A DNA stretch of 64,000 nucleotides, from contig OW818693.1 of NCBI GenBank assembly GCA_942493335.1, forward strand, positions 2,666,001 through 2,730,000. The letters run 5' to 3'. The position numbers were made by a program, and so were the translations under genes. The DNA is from JAEWSN01 sp942493335 (GTDB lineage Bacteria; Bacillota; Clostridia; DSM-8532). Below, piece after piece: positions 44,255 to 52,181 of this stretch. Below the pieces are notes generated by a model. That model was not told the DNA's origin, did not search any database, and worked only from the letters and a program-made list of their open reading frames with translations. The first letter of the stretch is position 1. Every line of letters starts with the position of its first letter.

Positions 44255-45154
44255 TCAGAAAATACGGTAGTCGCCGTATTTATAGGCCAGTTTGTAGGAC
44301 CCTGCAATGAAAACAAGGGACACGACCGATTTGAACAGACCGACCGCCGTTGCGGGACCATATTGCGCATCGACCATGCCAAGACGGTACACCATGGTGT
44401 CCAGGATGTCGCCTGTACTGTACACGGCCGGAGAATACAGATTGAACACCTGATCAAATCCGGCATTGAGGACGTTGCCAAGACTGAGGACCGTCATCAG
44501 AATGATGATGTAGAGGATGGATGGCAGCGTGATGTGCCAGGTCTGCTTCCAACGATTTGCCCCATCCACGATGGCCGCCTCGTAAAGGGATGGATCGACG
44601 CCGGTGAGTGCCGCAAGATAGACGATGGTTCCGAACCCGAATTCCTTCCATACATCCGTCGCCACCAACACATAGGGAAAGATCTTCGCATCCCCGAGAA
44701 AGAAGACCGGGTTGATGCCGAAGATCCCTAGAAATTCGTTCACAATGCCCGTTCCCGGCGACAGAATATCTATCATGATACCGGAGAGGACAATCCAGGA
44801 CAGGAAGTGGGGCAGGTAGATGATCGTCTGGATGCCGCGCTTGATCGAGGTTTTCCTGAGCTCGTTCAGCAACAGTGCCACGGTCACAGGCACCAGAATG
44901 CCAAACACGATTTTCATGAAGGCGATGAAGACAGTATTGAACAGAACCTGCCACGTATCGGGCATGGAAAGGATGTACTCAAAATTGCGAAAGCCGACAA
45001 TCTTGGACCTCCACAATCCCTTTGTTGGTTGGAAACGCTGGAACGCCATGATGATGCCGATCATTGGGACATAGTTCATCAGGATGACCAGCAGGACACC
45101 CGGCAGCAGCATGACATGCAGGGGCCACTCGCGTGCGAATCTCGTATTGCGCAT
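44255..45154 (-). CDS. Carbohydrate ABC transporter permease, LplB-type
   Basis: 299 residues, six helices. Family marks are the opening EWPLHVMLLPGVLLVILMNY, FKSKIVGF-like FRNFEYILSMPDTWQVLFNT, and the EAA loop LYEAAIVDGANRWKQTWHIT, ending YKLAYKYGDYRIF. ATG 45154 follows AGGAGTGGACAT. It partners with the permease gene at 43354 and is separated from the upstream binding-protein gene by 268 bp containing a strong hairpin, an arrangement that lowers permease expression relative to binding protein. Confidence 0.94.
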   Translation of the reverse strand: MRNTRFAREWPLHVMLLPGVLLVILMNYVPMIGIIMAFQRFQPTKGLWRSKIVGFRNFEYILSMPDTWQVLFNTVFIAFMKIVFGILVPVTVALLLNELRKTSIKRGIQTIIYLPHFLSWIVLSGIMIDILSPGTGIVNEFLGIFGINPVFFLGDAKIFPYVLVATDVWKEFGFGTIVYLAALTGVDPSLYEAAIVDGANRWKQTWHITLPSILYIIILMTVLSLGNVLNAGFDQVFNLYSPAVYSTGDILDTMVYRLGMVDAQYGPATAVGLFKSVVSLVFIAGSYKLAYKYGDYRIF

Positions 45155-45277
45155 ATGTCCACTCCTATCGGGGATAGATATTAGTCCTGTGCTTCCATGC
45201 ACGCTATCGGTTCATGCATCCTTTCGGAATTGTTGCTCACGCGCTAGCATGCGTTCTTGCAGCGGCATGGGAATACA

Positions 45278-45312
45278 AACCGGGGGCTGCCTCGGATGGG
45301 CAACCCCCGGTT
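45278..45312 (-). terminator. Hairpin between binding-protein and permease genes
   Basis: Arms AACCGGGGGCTGCC (45278-45291) and GGGCAACCCCCGGTT (45298-45312) form a GC-rich stem with a 6-nt loop and a G-T pair. On the minus strand the following sequence is only modestly T-rich. It most likely acts as a leaky terminator or 3' mRNA stabiliser for the binding-protein transcript. Confidence 0.75.
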
Positions 45313-45422
45313 GGCCTGAGCGAAGGGTATAGATGGGATCGGGACTCTGTTGACATCTGTCGCATCAAGAAAACGGATACGGATGGCTCTTTTCCGGAAG
45401 CGCGTTTGGCTTTATTGTTCGT

Positions 45423-47147
45423 TTACCGGGAAGCGTTCATTTCTGTCGTAATGGTGTCGCCTCCCAATGATTTCCATTTTTCCACATAGGCGTCGAATTC
45501 TGTGAGTGGCGCACCCAGTACAATCTTGGTGAACACTTCGGTTTCCATCTTGTCCAATGTGGAACCCTTTTCCACCATGGAAGCCGTCGGGACCCCATGG
45601 AAGGCGTCGTACAGGTACCGCTCCCCATTCAGATACGAACCAATGACATCAAACGAGGATCCATCTCCGAATATCTTCCAGGTTCCCCAGCCTGCCAGAT
45701 CCTGTTTATCAACATACAGTTTCATGGTATTGAAGTAGTTGGTTTCCTCGGCGTTCAGCTTCGAGGTGTCCCCACTTTTCAGCGCCTCCACACATTTCAC
45801 ATGGCCGTCGTAATTTTTGGTTTCCGGCCAGATCTGTGCGGCTGCATATTTGAACGGGACATAGTTCACCCCGTCGCCATTGGTCATATTGTTGTCGGCA
45901 GTTTTCCCCCAGAATTTTTCTGTGAAGAGGTTCACCATCTTGACAGCCGCTTCGGGGTTTTCATATCCCTTTTTGACTACCCAGATGTAGTTCGCGGCGA
46001 CACTTGTACTGACCTTGTTCTCCTTGCCGTCAAGCGTTGGCACGGGATATGCCTTCCAATCCGCTTTCGGGTCGTTCTGTACGGTGCTCTGAAGCGGATA
46101 GTAGGGATTCCACATCATGCCGAATTCCATGCCTGTCTTGCCGGCTGAAACGCTTTCCGCCACCTTCACACTGTCCTTGACGGCATACTCGCGATCAATC
46201 CATCCTTTGGCGTACATCTCCTGCAGTTTGCCAAGTACAGGCTTCACCTCAGGCTGGATGGATCCATAGGCCACTTTGCCATCCTGTCCCTCGATCCATA
46301 CACCCATGTAGGCTCCATAAGCATTCGCAAAACCCTGAAGACCTGCAAAGCCCGCGATACCGACATCGCCGTCGCCTCTTGCAAGTGTTTGTGTCAACGC
46401 AAGCGCATAGGTGTCGGCTTTGCCGTTGGCATCGGGATCTTTTGTAACGAATGCTTCGGCTATTTTGTAAAAGTCTTCCATGGTTTTGGGTTCAGGAAGA
46501 CTGAGCTTCGTGCGCCAATCTTCACGAATAAACAGCATGGCGGCATTGTCCATCGGTGAATTCCCATAGACCAAGCCATACAACTTGCCGTCCACCTTGC
46601 CCAGGTTGAACGTCTGCCCCTTGGACGCAATATCCTTCGTGAGCGGCGCCGCATAGGTGTCATACGCACCTGTCAGTTCCTCAAGACTGTCGTCCTCCAT
46701 CAGCATGTTGAATTGTTTGCTGTTGACCGGGAAGATGTCCGGAAGAGCACCGGATGCGATGGTGACATTCATTTTCTGTTCAAATTGTGCTGCATCGATG
46801 TGCCAGAGATACTTGACGTTGATACCCAGTGTATCTTTGTAGGCGCGTGTCCAGACATTGTCGGTGGCAGTCTGTCCTTCCGGATATTTCACCGTATTGT
46901 CGACTACGCCGATCAGGTTGGCGGAGATCTCCGGTGTATACTTTCCAAACGGATCCATCGGGGTGGCCTGGGCTTCCGCCGCGCTTTCCGTTGCGGCCGG
47001 AGCAGAATCGGAACTTGCCGAGACGGCCGGTTCGGAAGAAGCCACGTTTGATGCGGGCGCAGCCGTACCACAGGATGCGGTCAGAACCATGACGAGTGCA
47101 AGCAGAAGGGCAAGGTAAAGGCGACAGGGACGGGTTCCTTCTTTCAT
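45423..47147 (-). CDS. Extracellular solute-binding lipoprotein (LplA-type)
   Basis: 574 residues. Signal peptide with lipobox LTASC (Cys26), then a Ser/Ala/Glu-rich linker to about residue 60. The body is a large periplasmic-binding-protein-like fold of the family that partners LplB/YtcP permeases: VKYLWHIDAAQFEQKMNVTI, SGALPDIFPVNSKQFNMLME, LSLPEPKTMEDFYKIAEAFV and YIWVVKKGYENPEAAVKMVN. It captures an oligosaccharide outside the cell. The neighbouring rhamnosidases indicate rhamnose-containing glycans. AGGAGGAAAGC precedes the ATG at 47147. Confidence 0.94.
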   Translation of the reverse strand: MKEGTRPCRLYLALLLALVMVLTASCGTAAPASNVASSEPAVSASSDSAPAATESAAEAQATPMDPFGKYTPEISANLIGVVDNTVKYPEGQTATDNVWTRAYKDTLGINVKYLWHIDAAQFEQKMNVTIASGALPDIFPVNSKQFNMLMEDDSLEELTGAYDTYAAPLTKDIASKGQTFNLGKVDGKLYGLVYGNSPMDNAAMLFIREDWRTKLSLPEPKTMEDFYKIAEAFVTKDPDANGKADTYALALTQTLARGDGDVGIAGFAGLQGFANAYGAYMGVWIEGQDGKVAYGSIQPEVKPVLGKLQEMYAKGWIDREYAVKDSVKVAESVSAGKTGMEFGMMWNPYYPLQSTVQNDPKADWKAYPVPTLDGKENKVSTSVAANYIWVVKKGYENPEAAVKMVNLFTEKFWGKTADNNMTNGDGVNYVPFKYAAAQIWPETKNYDGHVKCVEALKSGDTSKLNAEETNYFNTMKLYVDKQDLAGWGTWKIFGDGSSFDVIGSYLNGERYLYDAFHGVPTASMVEKGSTLDKMETEVFTKIVLGAPLTEFDAYVEKWKSLGGDTITTEMNASR

Positions 47148-47232
47148 GCTTTCCTCCTACGGACTTATTTACGTGGCCACATGAAAAGAATAACGCCGAT
47201 GCGCGATGCAGGATATGTGAATCTTTTGTTTT

Positions 47233-48924
47233 CTATTGCCTTCTGTTGTCAATCCGTTCGGACATGGTCCGATTCCTGTATTCCTGGGGTGTCATGCCCA
47301 TCGCCTTCTTAAAGGAGCGAATGAAATACCCCACCGAATCAAAGCCGACGTCCTCCGCAATCCCATAGATTCGCTCCATGGTATCCGAAAGCAAGTGGAT
47401 GGCACGCTCCATCCGCTGCTGCTGGATGTGGTCCGACAGGTTGTTTCCTGTGATCTGTTTGTAGGAGCGGGATAGATAGGCCGGGCTCATATAGGCGATT
47501 TCCGCCAGTCTGACCAGAGACAGATCCCCATTGAGATGGTTCTTGATATGCTCATGCAGTTCAAGAACCAACCTTTCTTCCTTGCTGATCTGTTCGGATG
47601 CCTGCAGTGAAAAAACGATTTCCGACAGTCTGCGGTAATCCGGAAAGGCCTGTTCTGGATTCCGGACGGATCCCATAGCCGCCAAATCCGGAAGATCCCC
47701 TTTTTGGGACAGGGTCTCCCTGATTCGGCCATTCCGGTTCAGGTAGGCTAGAAACATGGCTGATATGCTCATGGAAACCTCCTGCCAGATGGCCGGACTG
47801 TCGATGACAATCGGCAGGAGCGTTGCCTGAAGCTGTGAGAACAATGTCATGAAGGACTCATTCTGACCGGTTTCCAGAAGGGATTTCAGATTGCCGATCT
47901 GTTCCAGCCAATGGGATACCGTCCGCAATTGCCCATTCTGAAGGGTTTCCTTTGGAGAAGCATTCCGCGGCGGGAGCAAACGAGTCACCGTGGTTCCGAT
48001 ATCGCGAGGACAGGACTGGGCTAGAAAAGCCAATAGTTCGGGGAGACGTCCGGAGGCTTCCTTCCATAGACATGGACGGTTGTCGACGACAAAGACACTG
48101 GAAGAATGCGTACTGTGCCCGAATTTATCCTGAAGGGTTTCAAGGGCGCCTTTCATCATCATCATCGTCCACTCCCAGGCAGGTTCCGTACCGATTTCCA
48201 TCTTGCCTTCCGACGGTTGAAGCAGCCATATAGCCGTCCCGTTCTCCAGACGAATGGCAAACCGCTTCAATTCCGACGGAAAACATCCGTCCACGATGGC
48301 GTCGATTGCGGCTGCATCGTGTGCCTTGTCGAGAATCCGGGCCACACCGTTCTCCCGGATGGTCTGCGCGAGCAGGAAGAGAACCTGCTGACTTGCCCCG
48401 AGAGAAATGCCCAATTCGTCAAACTGTTCCTGGGAAACGGTTTCCTCCTCCTGCCCGAAAAGGAGGCCATGCAGGTACTCGCGCTGAAGCACCGGTCGAT
48501 ACAGGTCAATCTGACGCTGCGCCCTTTCCAGGATTTCCTGCCGCCAGCGTGTCTGCTCAATCTCGGCTGCAACGCGCTTGACAGTTTGCAGGATCACCTC
48601 ATCGCTTTCCGTCTTCAGAATGTAGGCGACCCCATCCTTATTGGCGATATGCGCATATTCGAACTCGTCATGAGCGGTCAGAAAAATCACGCGGCAATCC
48701 GGCCAGTTCGACCGGATCTCCTGGAGGAGAAGGATCCCATCCATACCGGGCATGCAAATGTCCGTCAGCACGATGTCGATCCGGGCCCGTTTCATGTAAT
48801 CCAGCGCTTCCGTTCCGGAGTAAGCTTTCTGGATGTCAAAATCGAATAGGTCGTTATGGTCGAACAGGCCATAGACCCAGTCAACGATATAGGGCTCATC
48901 ATCAATGATCAGAAGTCGCAGCAT
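47233..48924 (-). CDS. YesN-type response regulator with AraC output domain
   Basis: 563 residues. The receiver domain (1-120) has LLIIDDEPYIVDWV, phospho-acceptor Asp in IVLTDICMPGMDGI, and a Lys in the YILKTESDEV segment. A long middle region (~130-450) is unassigned. The AraC-type DNA-binding domain (~465-560) includes LVRLAEIAYMSPAYLSRSYK and YGIAEDVGFDSVGYFIRSFK, ending GMTPQEYRNR. The ATG at 48924 has GGAGG at 5 nt and overlaps the YesM gene end by 23 bp. When phosphorylated by the sensor at 48902-50740 it should activate the binding-protein gene 85 bp downstream. Confidence 0.94.
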   Translation of the reverse strand: MLRLLIIDDEPYIVDWVYGLFDHNDLFDFDIQKAYSGTEALDYMKRARIDIVLTDICMPGMDGILLLQEIRSNWPDCRVIFLTAHDEFEYAHIANKDGVAYILKTESDEVILQTVKRVAAEIEQTRWRQEILERAQRQIDLYRPVLQREYLHGLLFGQEEETVSQEQFDELGISLGASQQVLFLLAQTIRENGVARILDKAHDAAAIDAIVDGCFPSELKRFAIRLENGTAIWLLQPSEGKMEIGTEPAWEWTMMMMKGALETLQDKFGHSTHSSSVFVVDNRPCLWKEASGRLPELLAFLAQSCPRDIGTTVTRLLPPRNASPKETLQNGQLRTVSHWLEQIGNLKSLLETGQNESFMTLFSQLQATLLPIVIDSPAIWQEVSMSISAMFLAYLNRNGRIRETLSQKGDLPDLAAMGSVRNPEQAFPDYRRLSEIVFSLQASEQISKEERLVLELHEHIKNHLNGDLSLVRLAEIAYMSPAYLSRSYKQITGNNLSDHIQQQRMERAIHLLSDTMERIYGIAEDVGFDSVGYFIRSFKKAMGMTPQEYRNRTMSERIDNRRQ

Positions 48925-50740
48925 GAATGCCTCCACCGGTCAGCGCCGGTTGTTCCGTTTCTTTGTCAGGCTGTTGCGGAATGCGGATTTCCACTTGCCA
49001 CCCGCCGGTTTCCGATCTTGAAACGAATAGCCCGCCCGTTTCACCGAACATCAGGCGGAGCCTTTTATGGATGTTGACCAGTCCCGTTGTCTCCTTGCCA
49101 GGTTGAAGATCTTCCAGGGAAAGCGGTCCATTCGACAAAGCCTCATTCGACAGCGCTTCGTTCATTCTGCGAATCGCCTCGTCCCCCTCGGGTTGCCCGC
49201 TGTTTTCCACACGGATGCACGTGCATTCCGCCTCATGAAAAAACCGAAGAGCCAGGTCCCGGTTGGCGGTGTCCTTGCGAAAGGCATGTTCAAAGGCATT
49301 TTCGATGATGGGTTGAAGAATGAGCCTGGGCACTGGCAGGTTTCGCATGGATTCAGGCAACTCCTCCACTTCAACCCGGATGTTGCTGAATCGAACCTGC
49401 TGGATATCGAGATAATTGCGCGCATGCTCCACCTCCAGACGCAAGGGCACGACATCCCGCGCATTCCGGGTCACATACTGGAAATACTTCCCAAGATAAC
49501 TGGAGAAGGCCTGCGCGTTTTCATGATCCCCTCCCTGTATCATCCGTTGCAGGATGAAGAAACTGTTGTACAGGAAGTGCGGATTGATCTGCGACTGGAG
49601 CTGCTTGAGCTCGGCCCGCTGGCTCATGATGGTCTGAGTGTAGACCTGGTGGATCAGATGATGGAGCTTCTCCAGCATCCGGTTGAACTGCTGGTACAGG
49701 TATCCGAATTCATCGGCGGCTTCATGGGAAATCGGCGTTTCCAGATCACCGGCCTCGACATGGCGGAATGCCTCCACCAACCGTTGCATCGGCTTCTGAA
49801 GATACTGATGGGTGGATTTCGCAAAAACAACGACGATGACAAGGGATGCCGCCACAAAGAGCCAGAGCATGCGGATATACGGACCGATCGGCATCAGCAC
49901 CTGCTGTTCGGGCACGGTGGCGACAAGCCAGAACGGCTCCCGGAAGTCGAATCGACGACCGAATACCAAATGTCTTTCCCGGTTCACACGAATGGCGGTC
50001 TGGAAACTCGTCTCCCTTTCCACCAGATTGCCAATATGCTGCTCAAGGTCTTCTTTCAGACTCTCCGCGCCTTCCTGACCCAGGGAAAACCCATTCGATG
50101 GACAAAAAAGGAACGAATGGCTGTCCGGTGTCACATTCAGCGCTTCAAAACTCTTTTCAAGCATTTCGTTGGAAAGGACCATCTGGATGACGAACAGCGG
50201 ACGCTTTCTGACGGAAGAGGAATAGGGATTCTTGACCAGTGTGAAAAGCTGCCCGTCACGGTACTTGATCTCCGAATACGCCTTCTGTGTAAATCCATCA
50301 AGCAGGGATCTCTGAGTATCCGTCAACGGTTCCACACCGTTCTTTGCGGAAATGGCGCGATCCAGACGCGACAGGATCACAACGACATCCTCGATACGCA
50401 CACTGCTGTTCAGGAATGTCCTGGCCCTTGCACGCAGCCGATTGATCGCCTGCACTTTCTCGAACTCGCCATACGCATCCGGAATCCCCGCCAAAAACAG
50501 CAGGTCGTCATCCACGAGCAGATCATCCTGCAACGCTTGCACCCGCGCAAGTTCCCGTTCCAGCATTTCCGCGGAATGGGCGGTCTGCGCCTGCATGGTG
50601 CCGGTGATTTGCTCGCGGACCATGCGCAATCCCCATTCGTGAATGACAACACCCGTCAGGACAAGGGGAAGCAGAATGACCAAAAACGTGACAAGGGTTC
50701 GGGCAAAGATGGATCGGTATCTGATCTGAAAACGCTTCAT
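48902..50740 (-). CDS. YesM-type sensor histidine kinase
   Basis: 612 residues. Short cytoplasmic N-terminus (MKRFQIRYRS), membrane helix around 15-35, an extracytoplasmic sensor (~40-290), a second helix (~295-315), HAMP (VEAFRHVEAGDLETPISHEA), then the His-kinase core with LQSQINPHFLYNSFFILQRM holding the phosphorylated His. The ATPase has ILQPIIENAFEHAF and TTGLVNIHKRLRLMFGETGG. It senses an extracellular signal, probably via the sugar-binding lipoprotein or sugar itself, and phosphorylates the overlapping YesN regulator. AAGGAAC precedes the ATG at 50740. Confidence 0.94.
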   Translation of the reverse strand: MKRFQIRYRSIFARTLVTFLVILLPLVLTGVVIHEWGLRMVREQITGTMQAQTAHSAEMLERELARVQALQDDLLVDDDLLFLAGIPDAYGEFEKVQAINRLRARARTFLNSSVRIEDVVVILSRLDRAISAKNGVEPLTDTQRSLLDGFTQKAYSEIKYRDGQLFTLVKNPYSSSVRKRPLFVIQMVLSNEMLEKSFEALNVTPDSHSFLFCPSNGFSLGQEGAESLKEDLEQHIGNLVERETSFQTAIRVNRERHLVFGRRFDFREPFWLVATVPEQQVLMPIGPYIRMLWLFVAASLVIVVVFAKSTHQYLQKPMQRLVEAFRHVEAGDLETPISHEAADEFGYLYQQFNRMLEKLHHLIHQVYTQTIMSQRAELKQLQSQINPHFLYNSFFILQRMIQGGDHENAQAFSSYLGKYFQYVTRNARDVVPLRLEVEHARNYLDIQQVRFSNIRVEVEELPESMRNLPVPRLILQPIIENAFEHAFRKDTANRDLALRFFHEAECTCIRVENSGQPEGDEAIRRMNEALSNEALSNGPLSLEDLQPGKETTGLVNIHKRLRLMFGETGGLFVSRSETGGWQVEIRIPQQPDKETEQPALTGGGIHAATSDH

Positions 50741-50806
50741 GTTCCTTCCCTTTCCCTTATTTTCCCCTGCCATTCTCCTCCCCTCGCACGCGGAGAGGAA
50801 ATCCAT

Positions 50807-51796
50807 TCAGCTATTCCGAACAAAACGTGCAATTTCCTGCCATGCCAACTCGGCTTCCGGGAAAGAGAAAATCGGGAAACTGTGGAATAGTCCCTCCCAT
50901 TCTCGTAAGCAGACATCCACGCCAGCCGCCGCGGCCTTGTCTCGCAAAGCAATTGCATCATCATACAGAATTTCCTCGCTGCCCACATGGATGGAAAGAC
51001 GAGGGAATCCATGGAAATCGCCATGAATGGGCGAGGCGAAGGACGAGGCTCGGTCTTCCACCGTACAGTAGAATGACGCGAGCGCAACTTCCCCTTTTTG
51101 GAGCTGCGCGAGTGCCGCAGGAACTTCTTCTTCCGGTATCAACGGCCCGATCATAGGATCGCGGTTGGCGCGGAGAACCCGCGAGGGATATCGATCCTCC
51201 AGATCGACGACCGGAGAAACCGCACAAACTCCTCCCGGCAGGGGGAAATGGTGCGCCTTTAGAAAGTGGACCAAACAGACAGAAAGGTTCGCCCCGGCAG
51301 ATTCCCCCATCACGACGATGTCTTCCGGCTTATACCCCTGCTTCATCAACCAGAGAAAAGCAGTTTCACAATCCTGCAAAGCGGCTGGAAACATATATTC
51401 GGGGCTTAGCCGGTAATTTACGGATAATACGTCCACCTTGGCATGACGTGCAATATTGGCACTCATGGTTCTGCGGGTGAGTGCGGAGCCGGAAGTGAAC
51501 CCGCCACCATGAAGAAACAGGATGACCTTATCTTTTCGTTTTTCCGGTTCTAAATTCTTCACGCCCTGCCACTCGCAGTGAACCTGATCCGCCAGAATAT
51601 CGGTGACTGTGATCCCCTCCGGCAATGACTGCGATTTCGCCATTTGTTCCATCTGGCGCCTGCCTTCGAAGGTTCGTAGCATTTCACGATACTTTTTTTC
51701 TTCTGGTGTTCCGGTTTCCGTCCTGCCGGCCTCAGCTGCATGAATCTTGTGGCCCCGCAGCATATTCATGATTTCCATGGCTTCCTGACTGATCAT
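50807..51796 (-). CDS. HSL-family (acetyl-esterase-like) alpha/beta-hydrolase
   Basis: 329 residues. The oxyanion-hole motif FLHGGGFTSGSAL, nucleophile in VMGESAGANLSVCL, an Asp in EDRYPSRVLRANRDPMIG and an end with LREWEGLFHSFPIF provide the HGGG..GxSxG layout of hormone-sensitive-lipase-type esterases. It probably deacetylates or hydrolyses small esters in the cytoplasm. AGGAGACTCTT precedes the ATG at 51796. It lies 66 bp upstream of yesM on the same strand and could deacetylate glycans entering via the rhamnoside system. Confidence 0.92.
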   Translation of the reverse strand: MISQEAMEIMNMLRGHKIHAAEAGRTETGTPEEKKYREMLRTFEGRRQMEQMAKSQSLPEGITVTDILADQVHCEWQGVKNLEPEKRKDKVILFLHGGGFTSGSALTRRTMSANIARHAKVDVLSVNYRLSPEYMFPAALQDCETAFLWLMKQGYKPEDIVVMGESAGANLSVCLVHFLKAHHFPLPGGVCAVSPVVDLEDRYPSRVLRANRDPMIGPLIPEEEVPAALAQLQKGEVALASFYCTVEDRASSFASPIHGDFHGFPRLSIHVGSEEILYDDAIALRDKAAAAGVDVCLREWEGLFHSFPIFSFPEAELAWQEIARFVRNS

Positions 51797-52181
51797 AAGA
51801 GTCTCCTCTCGAGAGATGGTGTTTGCAACAGATAGACAGACATAACCTTACTGCATGCAGAAGGACCATTCCTTCAATAACCTACATGAGAAAGGGATGA
51901 AACGCAAAAAACCCCGGTGTTTCCGCGGCTAAAAAACAAATACATATGAACCCATTTCCTGTCTTCCCCATTATACAAGCCGCATCGTGTGCCTGCAAGA
52001 AAATACATAAGCGAAAAGGTAATGCAAATCGTCTATCGTGTGATACATTGTGTGGGAGTGGAATGCATGCATATGGTTATCTTTTCCGGCAACGGAACAA
52101 ATGGTGTGCGAATCACTTCCGGAGTCTCGGCTGTCCATCGATGGCCGTCGACCCGAAACAAAGGATGCGCGGAGGAAACCG
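51797..52181. other. Divergent intergenic region upstream of the esterase and the flavoprotein operon
   Basis: 385 bp containing no recognised gene. It must carry the promoters for both sides. An in-frame extension of the flavoprotein frame to 52050 lacks family resemblance and I treat it as untranslated. Confidence 0.5.

Noticed and set aside
49067..50890. 607-codon plus-strand frame
   Set aside because: Antisense shadow of the YesM sensor kinase, whose domains are unambiguous on the other strand.
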